Assembly (NCBI GenBank): GCA_016791085.1
Contig: JAEUNN010000203.1
Location: 1 to 5,795 of the forward strand
Length of the DNA: 5,795 nucleotides
Source: Rhodocyclaceae bacterium
GTDB lineage: Bacteria > Pseudomonadota > Gammaproteobacteria > Burkholderiales > Rhodocyclaceae
Direction of reading: 5' to 3'
Shown: piece by piece, positions 5,450 to 5,795 of the stretch
Position numbering within the stretch: position 1 is the first letter of the stretch
Layout: every line of letters begins with the position of its first letter
Made by a program: the position numbers and the translations under genes
The notes under the pieces: generated by a model
What the model saw: only the letters and a program-made list of their open reading frames with translations
What the model was told of the DNA's origin: nothing
Database searches by the model: none

Positions 5450-5767
5450 TCAGTGTTTCACGCCGCTTTGCAGGGCGGCGTGCAGCGCGCCGGTTTCGGA
5501 ACGCAAGGCCTGCAGGCGTTCGGACAGCATTCGCAAATGCTGTTCCAGCATGCGCGACAATTCCCGCGTCGCCGCCAGCGGCGATCCGGCGACCGCCCGC
5601 GTGGCGTCGATGCGCGCCTGCAACTCGCGCAGCATGGGTTGCATGTCAGCCGGCTGGGCGGCTATGAACGATTCGATCATGGAATTGCGCTCTGTGAAAT
5701 AGGCGCTCGGGTCGCGCTCTGCCAGGTTTTTCCAGTGGTCGAAATCGAAGTCGTCGGAATCGGGCAT
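5450..5767 (-). CDS. DUF3135 domain-containing protein
   Basis: A 105-residue cytoplasmic protein without signal peptide or membrane segment. The N-terminal part, FDFDHWKNLAERDPSAYFTERNSMIESFIAAQPADMQPMLRELQARID followed by SPLAATRELSRM, matches the pattern I know for DUF3135 (FDF-x-W-x-x-LA-x-x-DP near the start, a central LQ-x-R/K-ID, then a P-L-A-A segment). That family of short proteobacterial proteins has no established function. The C-terminal third (LSRMLEQHLRMLSERLQALRSETGALHAAL) is strongly helical with heptad-like leucines and probably forms a short coiled coil. The start at 5767 has no good ribosome site. Two TGA stops (5776-5774 and 5772-5770) lie just upstream, which would fit translational coupling to a preceding gene outside the window. 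No clear terminator follows it. The family name is from memory of the motif, so it is moderately sure. Confidence 0.7.
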   Translation of the reverse strand: MPDSDDFDFDHWKNLAERDPSAYFTERNSMIESFIAAQPADMQPMLRELQARIDATRAVAGSPLAATRELSRMLEQHLRMLSERLQALRSETGALHAALQSGVKH

Positions 5768-5795
5768 GTTCAGTCAATCGGCATGGGTTCGGCCG

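Noticed and set aside
5770..5795. 3' end of a further - strand gene upstream of the DUF3135-like gene (for example a frame ending AEPMPID)
   Set aside because: Two frames reach a stop here and only about seven codons are visible, so neither can be supported as a gene.

Overview
The window is GC-rich bacterial chromosome, most likely from a betaproteobacterium. The evidence is E. coli-like GlgB and GlgC, a LysR-type regulator, a DUF3135-like protein, and three copies of a small-RNA element whose architecture matches what I remember of an Rfam family named 'Betaproteobacteria toxic small RNA'. Genus cannot be read from the sequence.

Left part (1-2979): metabolic genes. The 3' end of glgB (glycogen branching enzyme, + strand, cut by the window edge) runs convergently into glgC (ADP-glucose pyrophosphorylase, - strand). 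Together they make and branch glycogen. Upstream of glgC, on the same strand, lies a LysR-family regulator gene that may share a transcript with it. The glgC start is best placed at 1984 because a very strong GGAGGAGGG ribosome site sits 7 bases before it.

Right part (about 3200-5365): an accessory-looking region with little coding content, holding three homologous small-RNA genes, all on the + strand (about 3254-3435, 4812-4995, 5183-5364). Each has a sigma70-like promoter with an 18-base spacer, a conserved 12-base 5' box, a variable stretch of about 42 bases, a hairpin with a CTCCTCC-type loop, and a second long hairpin with another CTCCTCC loop that ends in a T-run. Compensatory base changes between copies support both hairpins as RNA. 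The loops are perfect complements of Shine-Dalgarno sequences, and one matches the glgC ribosome site over 10 bases. This is the most interesting system in the window.

Between RNA copies 1 and 2 lie an orphan - strand reading frame without a signal peptide (3766-4101) and a truncated IstB N-terminus from an IS21-type element (4269-4601), indicating past insertion and deletion. The window ends with a complete DUF3135-like gene on the - strand (5450-5767).
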